The notes below the pieces were generated by a model, which worked only from the letters and a program-made list of their open reading frames with translations, was not told the origin of the DNA and searched no databases. 64,000 nucleotides of DNA from Paenibacillus illinoisensis NBRC 15959. GTDB taxonomy: Bacteria; Bacillota; Bacilli; Paenibacillales; Paenibacillaceae. The translations under genes and the position numbers were made by a program. This document shows positions 1 to 8,465 of this stretch, in pieces; within the stretch, counting starts at the first letter, position 1; each line of letters starts with the position of its first letter. Where the stretch lies: assembly GCF_004000925.1 (NCBI RefSeq), contig NZ_BIME01000012.1, positions 62,001 to 126,000 of the forward strand. Reading direction: 5' to 3'.

Positions 1-1
1 A

Positions 2-76
2 GATATCGAAGAGATCATTTTTAGAGGGTATGTGGATGAGGAAGAAGAAGCATTTGCAGGGAATTTGAATGAATAA
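2..76 (+). CDS. C-terminal end of an unknown protein (cut by window edge)
   Basis: An open frame enters from the left edge and stops at TAA 74-76. The 24 visible residues are acidic, with a run of five acidic residues near the middle. Nothing is diagnostic of a family. A real gene is plausible because the frame is open to the edge and is followed by AT-rich intergenic DNA, but such a short piece could be open by chance. Confidence 0.35.
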   Translation, partial: DIEEIIFRGYVDEEEEAFAGNLNE

Positions 77-153
77 ATGATGGGCTTGATTTGAAAAAAA
101 ATAAATATGAACTTTGCAGAAATGTGCAAAGGTAAAATACAACCTTAACGAAT

Positions 154-184
154 AACGGATCAGTCCTAGCGTGACTGATCCGTT
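154..184 (-). terminator. 12-bp stem-loop at the 3' end of the WXG100 gene
   Basis: A perfect 12-bp inverted repeat (154-165 with 173-184) has a 7-nt loop. The stop codon of the leftward WXG100 gene lies in the loop. In the leftward direction the hairpin is followed by a mixed AT-rich stretch with TTTT about 17 nt later, so it is a weak intrinsic terminator or an mRNA 3' stabiliser. Confidence 0.55.
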
Positions 185-441
185 TCACGGAAGCGGGTTG
201 CTGTCTGCTGCAGGCTGGTGCTGGTCTCCTGCAAACCAAGCAGATAATTGCTGATTGATGTCATACTGTCGTTGATCCGCTGCATGAATTCACGCTGCCG
301 TTCACCTTCCCACTGGCCTTCGGCTTGATCCACCATCGTTCTCAGCTGTGCCAAAATATCATTACCATTCTGGGAAGCCTTGCTGAATTCACCTGCCAGC
401 TGCTGCAGCTCCTCAGGCGAAAGATCTATTCGCTGGTTCAT
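166..441 (-). CDS. WXG100 family (ESAT-6-like) small secreted protein
   Basis: This 91-aa, helix-rich protein has the family's usual length and a central Trp-x-Gly turn (W44, G46). Glutamine-rich amphipathic helices flank the turn. WXG100 proteins fold as helical hairpins, dimerise, and are exported by ESX/type VII (Yuk/Ess) systems as substrates or toxin partners. The start has a good Shine-Dalgarno (GGGAGGG region just upstream). No EssC, YukD or LXG toxin gene is visible in the window, so this is an orphan whose export system would lie elsewhere. Family assignment is secure from motif, size and composition; the specific role is unknown. Confidence 0.85.
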   Translation of the reverse strand: MNQRIDLSPEELQQLAGEFSKASQNGNDILAQLRTMVDQAEGQWEGERQREFMQRINDSMTSISNYLLGLQETSTSLQQTATRFRETDQSR

Positions 442-570
442 TGTTTTTCCCTCCCTATCTGTTCATGTCTCTATTAAATGTGCATATACCATTCATTATA
501 ACCGCATCTTGAGCGAATTGAAGCTGGACGAAAGCCATATTTTCATAACAGTCATATGTTTGGAATAGGA

Positions 571-625
571 CAAAACACACATCCAATCTGCCCCATTAGA
601 AGGGGACAGCATGATGTGTGTTTTG
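571..625 (-). terminator. Stem-loop terminator after the stalk-domain protein gene
   Basis: A 12-bp inverted repeat (571-582 with 614-625) encloses a second hairpin with CCCC/GGGG arms (591-605). It lies immediately downstream of the stop codon of the leftward gene that ends at 638. The T-rich side is the leftward one. Confidence 0.65.
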
Positions 626-637
626 GTATGATTCGTT

Positions 638-1744
638 TTATTTCAGTTTTTGCACAGACACAGCCATTTGTTCCAGCTGCATGTGTGTCAGTGCGTTATT
701 TGGTGAGCTGAGCGTAACATAGCGATCATCCAGTTGGAATGTCAGCATATCCGTTTTGTCCGGTGTATACCACTTGGCATTTACACCGTTAGACAGTTTG
801 ACTTCCTTGCCATCATAGCTGAACGAGTAGTCTTTTGGGGATACTGTCACATTCATATTTTTGAATACAAAGTTTACGCCATCACCACCGGCACCCACAC
901 TTTTGAATGCATCTCCGGCCATCATATGCTGAGGCGCGTAAGCCGTCTCAAAGCCATCGAATGTCGCAAATGCTTTACGAATTGTAGCTGTTTGTTCCTT
1001 GGTGTAATTTACATTGGCAAACCCGGTAATGCCTTGATCGTTGTTATTTACCTTTTGGACAGATACGGCCACCTGAGCCAGCTGTGCCTGAGTCAACTTA
1101 TGGTCAGGGGAGCTGAGCGTAACATAGCGATCATCCAATGGGAATGTCAGCATGCCCGTTTGATCCGGAGTGTACCATTTGGCATTAACGCCATTGGACA
1201 ATTTCACATCTTTGCTGTCATAGCCATCCGAGTAATCACGTGGTGATACACTTACTTTCATATGGGTGAAGATAAAGCTTACACCATCGCCCCCGGCGCC
1301 TACACTTTTAAATGTATCACCTTGGATACTTTGCTGAGGTGCATAGGCTGTTTCAAAACCATCGAACTGTGCAAATGCTTTTTGAATCGCTTCTTTTTGC
1401 GCCGCACTATAGGTTACATTGGATAGGGCAGAAGGATTGCTCGTTGCTTCGCCGATGGTAACCTGACCTTTTTTGCCGTCGTACGATACAGGAACATGCA
1501 GTGCATCCGCAATGGCACGTACAGGCAGGTAAGTTGAATTGTTGTAAGTGATCGGTGCAAGTTTATTCCCATTGCCATCCGTTGGTGTATAAGCTGCCCC
1601 ATCTACATTGAAGCTGATGCCGTGATTAAGATAAGCGGATATTTTCTCCAGTTGAGTACCGGCGAATACACCAGCTGCTCCTGTTAATGTCATGCCAAGT
1701 ACCATCACCGTTGCAGCGGATTTCTTCAGGTTTTTTTTCATCAT
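638..1744 (-). CDS. Secreted copper amine oxidase N-terminal (stalk) domain protein with two tandem repeats
   Basis: The start at 1744 is preferred over the longer frame because AAAGGAGA lies 8 nt upstream, giving 368 aa. Order of parts: Lys-rich signal peptide (about 1-28), stalk domain of the copper-amine-oxidase-N type (about 30-95, with the typical TYLPVRAIADAL segment), then two copies of a repeat of about 120 residues. Each repeat contains FDGFETAYAPQ, KSVGAGGDGV, SNGVNAKWYTPD and LDDRYVTLSSP, and ends in AVSVQK. The stalk domain in Firmicutes generally occurs in exported or wall-associated proteins. The function of the repeat is not recognised. It is followed by its own terminator and looks monocistronic. 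Confidence 0.8.
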   Translation of the reverse strand: MMKKNLKKSAATVMVLGMTLTGAAGVFAGTQLEKISAYLNHGISFNVDGAAYTPTDGNGNKLAPITYNNSTYLPVRAIADALHVPVSYDGKKGQVTIGEATSNPSALSNVTYSAAQKEAIQKAFAQFDGFETAYAPQQSIQGDTFKSVGAGGDGVSFIFTHMKVSVSPRDYSDGYDSKDVKLSNGVNAKWYTPDQTGMLTFPLDDRYVTLSSPDHKLTQAQLAQVAVSVQKVNNNDQGITGFANVNYTKEQTATIRKAFATFDGFETAYAPQHMMAGDAFKSVGAGGDGVNFVFKNMNVTVSPKDYSFSYDGKEVKLSNGVNAKWYTPDKTDMLTFQLDDRYVTLSSPNNALTHMQLEQMAVSVQKLK

Positions 1745-2099
1745 ATATATCTCTCCTTTAGGCTCAGTGTATAAGTTGATCTGATCGAATTTACACTTTA
1801 CCACTTCGATTGCAGTACCATCCTCCGATCCCTCTTATCCCCAGATTTGTTGACTTATTTTAAAAGGGTAAATCCGGTGATAAAGGTGACCGCTTCGCTT
1901 CTTCAGATTGGTTCTGCACTCTACGTTACTGTGTAAAATGTTAGGATCAACTTATGATTGTCATTTGTAGGGCTCGCCGTCCCTTATGGCTTTATATTAA
2001 ACCCGGAAGTTATCCATAATAATTCTGAATTATCTCCAACTTGTAAACATTGCAAATGTATTTATGTGATACCAAACCAAAGAAAAGGAGAGAGGAGTT
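1745..2099. other. Divergent intergenic region with an inverted pair of promoter-like boxes
   Basis: No gene is seen. The element GTGTAAA-N7/8-GATCAACTTAT occurs twice in opposite orientation: rightward at 1931-1955 and leftward at 1771-1796. The two divergent genes start just beyond. They could be two copies of one operator or duplicated promoter segments. Confidence 0.4.
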
Positions 2100-2975
2100 A
2101 TGACTGACATCGATTTTGTGAGGGAACATTATGATATTGGCCAAGTGCTAACCAGCACTGCCTTGCAGCAAGGTAACAGTTCTAAGGCGATACTGATTCA
2201 TACAGCATCTGGAAAATATGTTCTGCGTAAACTCAAAAATGAACAGCAGGCTCAGGCTGAACATAAACTTTATCAAGTGCTGGGATCTGTAAACATTTCT
2301 CCAAAGATGCTCAAAGCCAGAGATGGTCTATCCTATATCATCTACAATCATGAGATTTATAATTTGCAAACCTACATAGACAATACAACTCCGTATCATC
2401 AAGTGAGCACTGATTTTGTGCAGTTGGGTAACGTGATTTCCCTTTTTCATCAACTGATCTCTCACCTGGATATTCCAGAGCAGAAGGATCGCTATCCGTT
2501 ACGCCAATTATGGAGTGCTGTGTCCAATGAAGTGAAGAATTCATCACTTGTAGGAATCCGGGCTTTAGCAGAACATACAGAGCAGTGCATGGAATATAAA
2601 CCGAAGAATAATACCATGATTCATGGTGATCTTGGCGCATGGAACATGTTATTTACGAAGGAGAACATCTACATTATTGATATGGGTGAGGTGAGGAGGG
2701 GGAATCATCATTTTGATCTGGCGGCCGCGCTGACTTCCACCATACCTTCATCGGTAAATGAAAGAGAACTAGATATGATCGTGGCAGATTTCGAGTGCGG
2801 ATACAGGAACGGGAATGCAGTTTTGAACAGGAAGAGTCTGTATCAACAGATCCATATATGGATGCTGCGGGGGTGTTTGGCGGTGATCAGGGAAAGGGGA
2901 ATGGATTCCCCAACCATCTTATATGTAGAACGAACGATTGAGATGTTGAACAGATTTAAAGTCATACTTCATTGA
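2100..2975 (+). CDS. APH-fold phosphotransferase family protein (small-molecule kinase)
   Basis: The protein has 291 aa and an AAAGGAG-type site in front. The catalytic core of the aminoglycoside/choline/homoserine kinase superfamily is visible: Brenner-type motif H175-G-D177 with N182, then the metal-binding IIDMGE segment (D194). A Lys-Leu-rich N-terminal lobe (VLRKLKNEQ) probably holds the ATP-contacting lysine. The family phosphorylates hydroxyls of small substrates; spore-coat CotS-type and homoserine-kinase-II-type members look similar. The substrate cannot be read from sequence. The gene is monocistronic, between a divergent and a convergent gene. Confidence 0.8.
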   Translation: MTDIDFVREHYDIGQVLTSTALQQGNSSKAILIHTASGKYVLRKLKNEQQAQAEHKLYQVLGSVNISPKMLKARDGLSYIIYNHEIYNLQTYIDNTTPYHQVSTDFVQLGNVISLFHQLISHLDIPEQKDRYPLRQLWSAVSNEVKNSSLVGIRALAEHTEQCMEYKPKNNTMIHGDLGAWNMLFTKENIYIIDMGEVRRGNHHFDLAAALTSTIPSSVNERELDMIVADFECGYRNGNAVLNRKSLYQQIHIWMLRGCLAVIRERGMDSPTILYVERTIEMLNRFKVILH

Positions 2976-2989
2976 ACTCGGTAGGTCGT

Positions 2990-3196
2990 TTAGTTTACAA
3001 GATAAAGGATCAGTCCGCCCATGCCAAGCACGATTGCACCAATGTATACATAGGTTAACCGGCTCAAATTCTGTTTGGTTCGGCGGTCGTATTCGGGGTT
3101 ACTGGTCTGATTGGCTTTGGAATTTCCGATGATCAGGGTTGCAATGCCGCCAAACAAGGCAATACCAATAATTAAAATATAAGGCAGCCAACTCAT
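2990..3196 (-). CDS. Small two-TM membrane protein of unknown function
   Basis: The start at 3196 (68 aa) is preferred because GAAGGAGG precedes that ATG with normal spacing; the longer frame begins upstream of this site. A first hydrophobic segment (about residues 3-23) and a second (about 46-66) flank a polar, charged loop (SNPEYDRRTKQNLSR). No family is recognised. It converges on the APH-fold kinase gene with only 14 bp between them. Confidence 0.65.
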   Translation of the reverse strand: MSWLPYILIIGIALFGGIATLIIGNSKANQTSNPEYDRRTKQNLSRLTYVYIGAIVLGMGGLILYLVN

Positions 3197-3528
3197 GAGT
3201 GAACCTCCTTCAAAAGGCGTATAATTCATCTCCTTTATTGTACCCCAGGATAACCTGGGATGTAAGGTTTTATTTGTGAGATTAAGGAAAATAAAGCAGC
3301 TGAATTACAGTGGATATAACTCAATTTCAACAATAGATCACAATAAATTAAATCATTTTGAGCATGAAAAAAACCAATAATGATGCGGATTCGCGGCTCT
3401 CCCGAACGGAGGCCGTGAATTTTTTTTGCCTATGGGGTGATCCAGATTGGAGATCCCTGCGTTACACCCTTTGAAAACGACGACGAGGAAACAAAGCATA
3501 CAAAATGATATTGAGGAGTGAATACGTA
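3197..3528. other. Intergenic region with an orphan terminator
   Basis: No gene is seen. The main feature is a + strand stem-loop plus T-run at 3389-3427, placed 100 bp before the next + gene and more than 400 bp after the previous + gene. Confidence 0.5.
3389..3427 (+). terminator. Orphan intrinsic terminator or attenuator
   Basis: The stem ATTCGCGGCT pairs with the segment ending GGCCGTGAAT (3411-3420), with one G-T pair and an inner CTC/GAG stem, and is followed by eight Ts. No + strand gene ends nearby. It may terminate a short leader or small RNA, or attenuate the gene starting at 3529. Confidence 0.6.
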
Positions 3529-5169
3529 ATGAAAATGAAAATGAAGAAGTTTATCACACCCATGCTAAGCTTGACGCTCTTGATGCCGGGAATCGCAGGG
3601 GCTGCTTCCGCGCCACAGACGCCAATGACTACGATGAAGGCAACGGTGAACACACCTGCTGCTGACCTTAGAGCAAACTTGGATCACCTATTGTCGGAAC
3701 ATTTTGCACTGGCGGTAACAGCTATGGCTAAAGCATATGACGGAGCAAAAGATGCAGACGCAGCTTACAAAGCACTCGACCAAAATGCCCTGGATATGCA
3801 GCCGGCCATCGCCTCCCTGTACGGTGATGCAGGTGCGAAGGAATTCGAACGCATCTTCCGCGCTCACAACAAATACACCGACGATCTGGTGAAAGCAACC
3901 AAAATGGGCAACCAGGCTGGCATCAAACAAGCACAGGATAATATCAATGGATTTGTCGATGAGTTCTCCACATTCCTGAACACCGCAACGGAAGGCAAAT
4001 TGCCCAAAGCGGCAGCAAAAGAAGCACTGAAGGTACATGAGGATCTCGTGCAAAAGGTATTCGATGAATATGTAGCCGGAGATTACAGCGATGCATACAA
4101 GGCGTACCGTGAAGGTTTCAAGGAGATGTTCGACGTAAGTAAGGCGCTCTCCACGGCAATCACGACACAAATGCCTGAAAAGTTCGAGAACACCAAAGCC
4201 GATACAAAGGCAGCAGATCTAAGATCCGCTCTGAATCACCTGGCCTCCGAGCACTTTGCGCTGTCTGCCCTGCAAATGCAAGAGGAATACGACGGACGCA
4301 CAGCAGCCTCGAATGCTCTGGTTACAGCTGAAGCCGGGAACACAGCTGATTTCAAAGCAGCCATTGCTTCCATCTACGGTAATGACGGGGCCAACGCTTT
4401 CGAGAAAATTTGGGTAACCAATCATGTTAATGCACAGAGTGACTATGTAAAGGCCGTTAAAAACAATGACGCAGCAGCTCGTGCAGCGGTAGAGAAGCGT
4501 ATTGATGGTTTCACCACAGAATTCGCTGCATTTCTGGATTCGGCAACAGCAGGCAATCTTCCTAAGGCAGCCGGACAAGAAGCACTGACTACACACGAAG
4601 AACAAGTACAGAAAGTTCTCGACCAATATGCAGCCGGTAATTATGATGCTTCGTATACCACGAATCGTGAAGGTTTCAAAGTGATGTTTGGTGTAGGTCA
4701 AGCCCTGGGTAATGCGATCGTGACTCAGAACAATGACAAGTTTCAGGAGCCGATGACACCTGCCCCAACACCAACGCCAGCTCCGGATATGACCACTGTT
4801 TGGATGAAGCTGAACAGCAAAATGCTGAAAATTAACGATAAAACGACCAACATGGATACTACACCGGTGCTCTGGAAAAACACGACGTACATTCCACTTC
4901 GCTTCCTGAGTGAAGGAATTGGTGCAACGGTGAAATGGGACAAAAAAGCCCAGGAAGTTACGGTTATGGCTGGTGAGGATACCCTCGTATTCTGGGTGAA
5001 CAACAAAGTCATGGAAGTGAACGGTATGAAGAAGAACGTAGGCTCCACAGTGTTTGTTAACAAAGACGGACGTACCCAAGTACCACTGCGTTTCATTGCT
5101 GAGCTGTTGAACTGGGACGTAAAATGGGCTCAAAAGGACGGTTCCATCACATTGACCAAATCCATGTAA
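3529..5169 (+). CDS. Secreted stalk-domain protein with two duplicated helical domains
   Basis: The ATG at 3529 is chosen because GAGGAG lies 10 nt upstream; 546 aa. Order: signal peptide (about 1-25, ending in AGAASA-like residues), two homologous helical domains of about 170 aa, each beginning ADLR-LxHLxSEHFAL and ending REGFKxMFxVxxALxxAI, a PTPTPAP linker, then a copper-amine-oxidase-N stalk domain (about 430-546). The helical repeats are rich in Ala, Lys and Asp and match no family I can name. The protein is probably exported and wall- or surface-associated. A terminator follows at 5210. Confidence 0.8.
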   Translation: MKMKMKKFITPMLSLTLLMPGIAGAASAPQTPMTTMKATVNTPAADLRANLDHLLSEHFALAVTAMAKAYDGAKDADAAYKALDQNALDMQPAIASLYGDAGAKEFERIFRAHNKYTDDLVKATKMGNQAGIKQAQDNINGFVDEFSTFLNTATEGKLPKAAAKEALKVHEDLVQKVFDEYVAGDYSDAYKAYREGFKEMFDVSKALSTAITTQMPEKFENTKADTKAADLRSALNHLASEHFALSALQMQEEYDGRTAASNALVTAEAGNTADFKAAIASIYGNDGANAFEKIWVTNHVNAQSDYVKAVKNNDAAARAAVEKRIDGFTTEFAAFLDSATAGNLPKAAGQEALTTHEEQVQKVLDQYAAGNYDASYTTNREGFKVMFGVGQALGNAIVTQNNDKFQEPMTPAPTPTPAPDMTTVWMKLNSKMLKINDKTTNMDTTPVLWKNTTYIPLRFLSEGIGATVKWDKKAQEVTVMAGEDTLVFWVNNKVMEVNGMKKNVGSTVFVNKDGRTQVPLRFIAELLNWDVKWAQKDGSITLTKSM

Positions 5170-5209
5170 TCGTAGGAAATCGACTAACGAATAACCAGAA
5201 AGAAGCAGG

Positions 5210-5236
5210 AGGGCTGCCCGCAAGGCAGCTCTTTTG
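5210..5236 (+). terminator. Intrinsic terminator
   Basis: AGGGCTGCC pairs with GGCAGCTCT (one G-T pair), then TTTT. It follows the secreted protein ending at 5169. Confidence 0.75.
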
Positions 5237-5364
5237 TGTTTCACCAATTTATTCAAATATTTGGTATAATGATCATCATGTAACACCCTACATAACGGCT
5301 TGAATAGCCCTTGCGTCATGAATGAGGTATTATGATATTTCAAAATGCAGAGGAGGCCAGATGA

Positions 5365-5817
5365 ATGAGTGCATCATCAAAACCCGAGCGTTCGGCGAGA
5401 CACGTGGATACCCGGCTGTTTATTGCTTGGGCCGTATCCGTCATCGCGACGGGAGGAAGTTTATATTTCAGCGAGATTAAGGGATATATCCCTTGTGATC
5501 TATGCTGGTTCCAGCGAATTTTTATGTATCCACTGACCATAGTGCTTGGGATCGCCTATTTCAAGGATGATGTAGGGATCACCAAATATGTGCTTCCGCT
5601 TAGTTTCATTGGCGGTGGAATCTCGTTATACCACGTTACGATTCAACGAATCTATTCGGCTACTGGCAATTCCGTCGCTTGTGGGCAAATTCCTTGCTAT
5701 ACCGACTATTTGAACTGGTTTGGTTTCATCACGATTCCATTGCTTGCCCTGATTGCGTTTATCATCATTATTGTAATGTTGTGGGGAATTGGCAAAACAC
5801 CAAAATCTTCTTCATAA
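5365..5817 (+). CDS. bdbC: Disulfide bond formation protein, DsbB/BdbC family
   Basis: This 150-aa membrane protein has about four TM helices and both redox pairs expected of BdbC: C44-x2-C47 in the CDLCWFQR motif at the periplasm-facing end of TM2, and C106/C111 in the second loop (CGQIPCYTDY). BdbC oxidises its partner thiol oxidase BdbD and passes electrons to the quinone pool. AGGAGG lies just before the ATG. No bdbD is adjacent. A YtkA-like lipoprotein follows 17 bp later and may be co-transcribed. The family is secure; the exact paralogue (BdbB or BdbC) is less so. Confidence 0.88.
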   Translation: MSASSKPERSARHVDTRLFIAWAVSVIATGGSLYFSEIKGYIPCDLCWFQRIFMYPLTIVLGIAYFKDDVGITKYVLPLSFIGGGISLYHVTIQRIYSATGNSVACGQIPCYTDYLNWFGFITIPLLALIAFIIIIVMLWGIGKTPKSSS

Positions 5818-5834
5818 GAAAGGACAGATGATGG

Positions 5835-6296
5835 ATGAGTGGACAAGTCCGTTGGTTCATGCCGTTAATGATCATTCTGCTCCTTACGACTGTGGGCTGC
5901 TCCAACGATGAGCAATCCCAGAGTACGGATACGCTGGAGATGATTAAGGTGCAGCTCATGGTACCGGATAAGGTGTCCATCCAGGATGATGTTGCCCTGC
6001 AGATTAAACTAACGCAGGGAGGTCAGCCCGTGGATGATGCAGACCATGTGCAATTTCAGGTATGGAATGAAAAGAATGAGCCAGCAGCACCTGCTGTAGA
6101 TCAAGGAATGATGAATCCGGAGGATCTTGAAGCTCAGGGAGCGATTACTGCCCAATCCGCAGGGGATGGAATTTACGAGGCCAACTATGCGTTCGAGGAA
6201 ACGGGCGTATATGTCGTACAGGTCCATGTAACCGCTGGGGCCATGCATGCGATGCCAAGAACCAAGGTGACTGTAGAGAGCGCTTCGGGAAATTAA
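5835..6296 (+). CDS. YtkA-like domain lipoprotein
   Basis: The protein has 153 aa. An N-terminal hydrophobic stretch ends in a lipobox-like LTTVGC, so it is probably lipid-anchored outside the membrane. The rest is a beta-rich, Ig-like domain with alternating hydrophobic strands (VSIQDDVALQIKLTQGG, YVVQVHVTAGAMHAMPR). That pattern fits YtkA/FixH-type domains, often found near copper or oxidase assembly genes. It sits 17 bp after the BdbC-like gene, which suggests an extracytoplasmic redox or metallochaperone role (inference). A long hairpin terminator follows. Confidence 0.72.
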   Translation: MSGQVRWFMPLMIILLLTTVGCSNDEQSQSTDTLEMIKVQLMVPDKVSIQDDVALQIKLTQGGQPVDDADHVQFQVWNEKNEPAAPAVDQGMMNPEDLEAQGAITAQSAGDGIYEANYAFEETGVYVVQVHVTAGAMHAMPRTKVTVESASGN

Positions 6297-6320
6297 AAAA
6301 AGAATGCTTAGTTGAACGTT

Positions 6321-6383
6321 AAAACCCGTCAGACGGAGGTACGAGCCAATCAGGGCCGCTGTACCACGTATGACGGGTTTTCT
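6321..6383 (+). terminator. Long stem-loop terminator
   Basis: AAAACCCGTCA (6321-6331) pairs with TGACGGGTTTT (6371-6381), with a further inner GGTAC/GTACC pairing. The arms end in A and T runs, so it can act in both directions. It closes the bdbC-ytkA unit. Confidence 0.7.
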
Positions 6384-6595
6384 AATGGATGACTGTTATT
6401 AGCTACTTCATGACTACTGATATGTTCTGCTTAAATATTCTAAATACCGCTTGCGTTTAAGACCTTCAGGACGTTCCCGAGCTGGAAGAGATCATATGAG
6501 CCCCTTTATGATATAATTCGAAAGTTTAACCTTGACCTTGAAGTGTGCTTCAAGGTTTATCCTTGTTGTATTACAGAGATGTTGGAGGTTGAACG

Positions 6596-8041
6596 ATGAG
6601 AATATTGGAATGGATTTTAGTACTTGTAACCGTTGTGGTCGCCATATTGATGCTGGTTCGTCCGAGGCGGGGGATGAGGATGGTTATGATATCTGCTTTG
6701 GTTTTGTTTACTGCGCTGCACGGTGTAATAGAGCAATTTCGAGTGCAAATGCTGCCTACATATCTTCTGGTCCTGGTTCTTTTGGTTATGATCGTTGTTC
6801 GACAAAAGAATCACAGATCATGGATCAAAGCCACGGTGGCTTCTATCATGGTATTGGTACTTAGTGCAAGTTCAGTGGCACTAACCTGGTTACTTCCGGC
6901 TTTTACAATGCCTGAGCCGACGGGTCCTTATGCCATAGGAACATTTCAACAGCATCTCGTGGATGAATCCCGCGAAGAGACGAAATCGCCTGAGCCAGGA
7001 GACAAGCGAGAACTTATGATCAATGTCTGGTATCCAGTGGATCACGAAGCTGCCAAGGGACTTCCGCTGGAGCATTATCCCGCAGAGATGGGTGAAGCCA
7101 TCAGCCTCGTGTTCGGCATTCCACCACAGGTGTTTAGCTATCTGGACACGATTCCCACACATGTGGTCACTGGTGCAAAGGTATCGGCTGCAGAGAGCAA
7201 TTATCCTGTGCTGCTGTTCTCGCCAGGGGTTCGTTCTGCCCGTTTCCAAAGTATGACCGCTATTGAAGAACTGGTTAGCCATGGATACATTGTTGTGGGG
7301 ATAGACCATCCGTACACATCAGCACTAGTTACGTTTCCGGACGGGCATGTCGTGGCTTATGAAGCAGGTCCTGAATTCGGGACGTCAGAGGAACTGTACC
7401 AGTATAATGTCAAAGACGTAGGCATTCGTGCTGCAGACGCAAGCTTTGTACTGGATACACTTACATTATGGAATAGTCATGATCCGAACGGGCTGCTCGA
7501 AGGCAAGCTGAATCTGGATCGTGTAGGCATTTTTGGACACTCTTACGGCGGGGCAACCACAGTGGAAACTCTGGCTCAGGATGATCGTTTTAGCGCAGGG
7601 CTTAGTCTGGAAGGCGGCTTCTGGGGTGAAGTGTCCAAGGTATCTCTGAAACAGCCGTTTATGTATATCATGTCAGGTGAGACAGCCAAAAGTTTAGAAC
7701 CGGACGCTACCGAAAAAGATAACGTGTTTTATCCTGAATTTGAACCGGATTTGAATCATGTCATGACACAGAGCTTGAACGATACGTATTACCTGACAGT
7801 AGATGGCTTTTTCCACCAGAGCTTCACGGATATTTCGTTGATCTCGCCCGAAATGTTTGCCAGAGGGATGACGCCCGAGCATAATGTGGATATCACGAGA
7901 TCATACACGCTGGCATTCTTCGACCGCTATCTTAAAGGAGAGCAGCAGGTGTTGTTGAAAGGACCATCAGACCGTTTCCCGGAGGCAGCATACGATACCA
8001 AGTATACAAACATAGACAATGACCAGGGAAAACAACGTTAA
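6596..8041 (+). CDS. Membrane-anchored alpha/beta hydrolase, PAF-acetylhydrolase-like
   Basis: The protein has 481 aa and GGAGG before the ATG. The N-terminal 110 residues hold four short hydrophobic segments; the rest is an alpha/beta-hydrolase with nucleophile elbow GHSYGG (S316), an oxyanion-region VLLFSPG motif and a C-terminal FFHQSF segment that may supply the catalytic His. The layout matches bacterial proteins related to platelet-activating-factor acetylhydrolase isoform II, which cleave short acyl esters. The true substrate is unknown. The MerR regulator starts 21 bp downstream and is probably co-transcribed. Confidence 0.78.
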   Translation: MRILEWILVLVTVVVAILMLVRPRRGMRMVMISALVLFTALHGVIEQFRVQMLPTYLLVLVLLVMIVVRQKNHRSWIKATVASIMVLVLSASSVALTWLLPAFTMPEPTGPYAIGTFQQHLVDESREETKSPEPGDKRELMINVWYPVDHEAAKGLPLEHYPAEMGEAISLVFGIPPQVFSYLDTIPTHVVTGAKVSAAESNYPVLLFSPGVRSARFQSMTAIEELVSHGYIVVGIDHPYTSALVTFPDGHVVAYEAGPEFGTSEELYQYNVKDVGIRAADASFVLDTLTLWNSHDPNGLLEGKLNLDRVGIFGHSYGGATTVETLAQDDRFSAGLSLEGGFWGEVSKVSLKQPFMYIMSGETAKSLEPDATEKDNVFYPEFEPDLNHVMTQSLNDTYYLTVDGFFHQSFTDISLISPEMFARGMTPEHNVDITRSYTLAFFDRYLKGEQQVLLKGPSDRFPEAAYDTKYTNIDNDQGKQR

Positions 8042-8062
8042 GAAAAAGGTGGGACAGGCTTT

Positions 8063-8461
8063 ATGGATACCATGACGAGAGGTGAATTGGCAAAACGGAC
8101 AGGAATAAGCATGGCAGCCATCCGTTACTATGAGAACATGGGCATACTGCCTGCTCCTCGCCGGGCATCTAACGGATATCGAATATATACAGAGGATTAT
8201 TTGGTTAAAATCAAATTCATTCAAGACACACAAGCGCTTGGATATTCGCTGAAAGAGATTAAGGAAAACTTGCAGCTGCTTAGCCAGGAGGATATGGAAA
8301 GTGAGCAGCTGAAGATGCTTGTACGTACACGAATCACAGATATCGAGAGTCACATCGAGAATCTGCAGCGTATGCAGACGTTCCTTGAAGCCCTGCTCAT
8401 GACACCGGAAAAGGATATCCATAACTATATTCAATCCTTCCGTAACAATAAAGAAGAATAA
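8063..8461 (+). CDS. MerR family transcriptional regulator lacking cysteines
   Basis: The protein has 132 aa: a winged-helix DNA-binding domain at the N-terminus (GELAKRTGISMAAIRYYE, then SNGYRIY) and a coiled-coil dimerisation helix at about 75-115. There are no cysteines, so it is not a metal-thiolate sensor of the MerR/CueR type. It resembles small MerR regulators that sense organics or stress. It is probably translated from the hydrolase mRNA and may regulate that operon. Start choice between M1 and M4 is uncertain by three codons. Confidence 0.87.
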   Translation: MDTMTRGELAKRTGISMAAIRYYENMGILPAPRRASNGYRIYTEDYLVKIKFIQDTQALGYSLKEIKENLQLLSQEDMESEQLKMLVRTRITDIESHIENLQRMQTFLEALLMTPEKDIHNYIQSFRNNKEE

Positions 8462-8465
8462 GTGA

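Noticed and set aside
4219..5343. 374-aa minus-strand ORF
   Set aside because: Antisense shadow of the stalk-domain protein gene; Cys/His-rich low-plausibility composition and no ribosome binding site.
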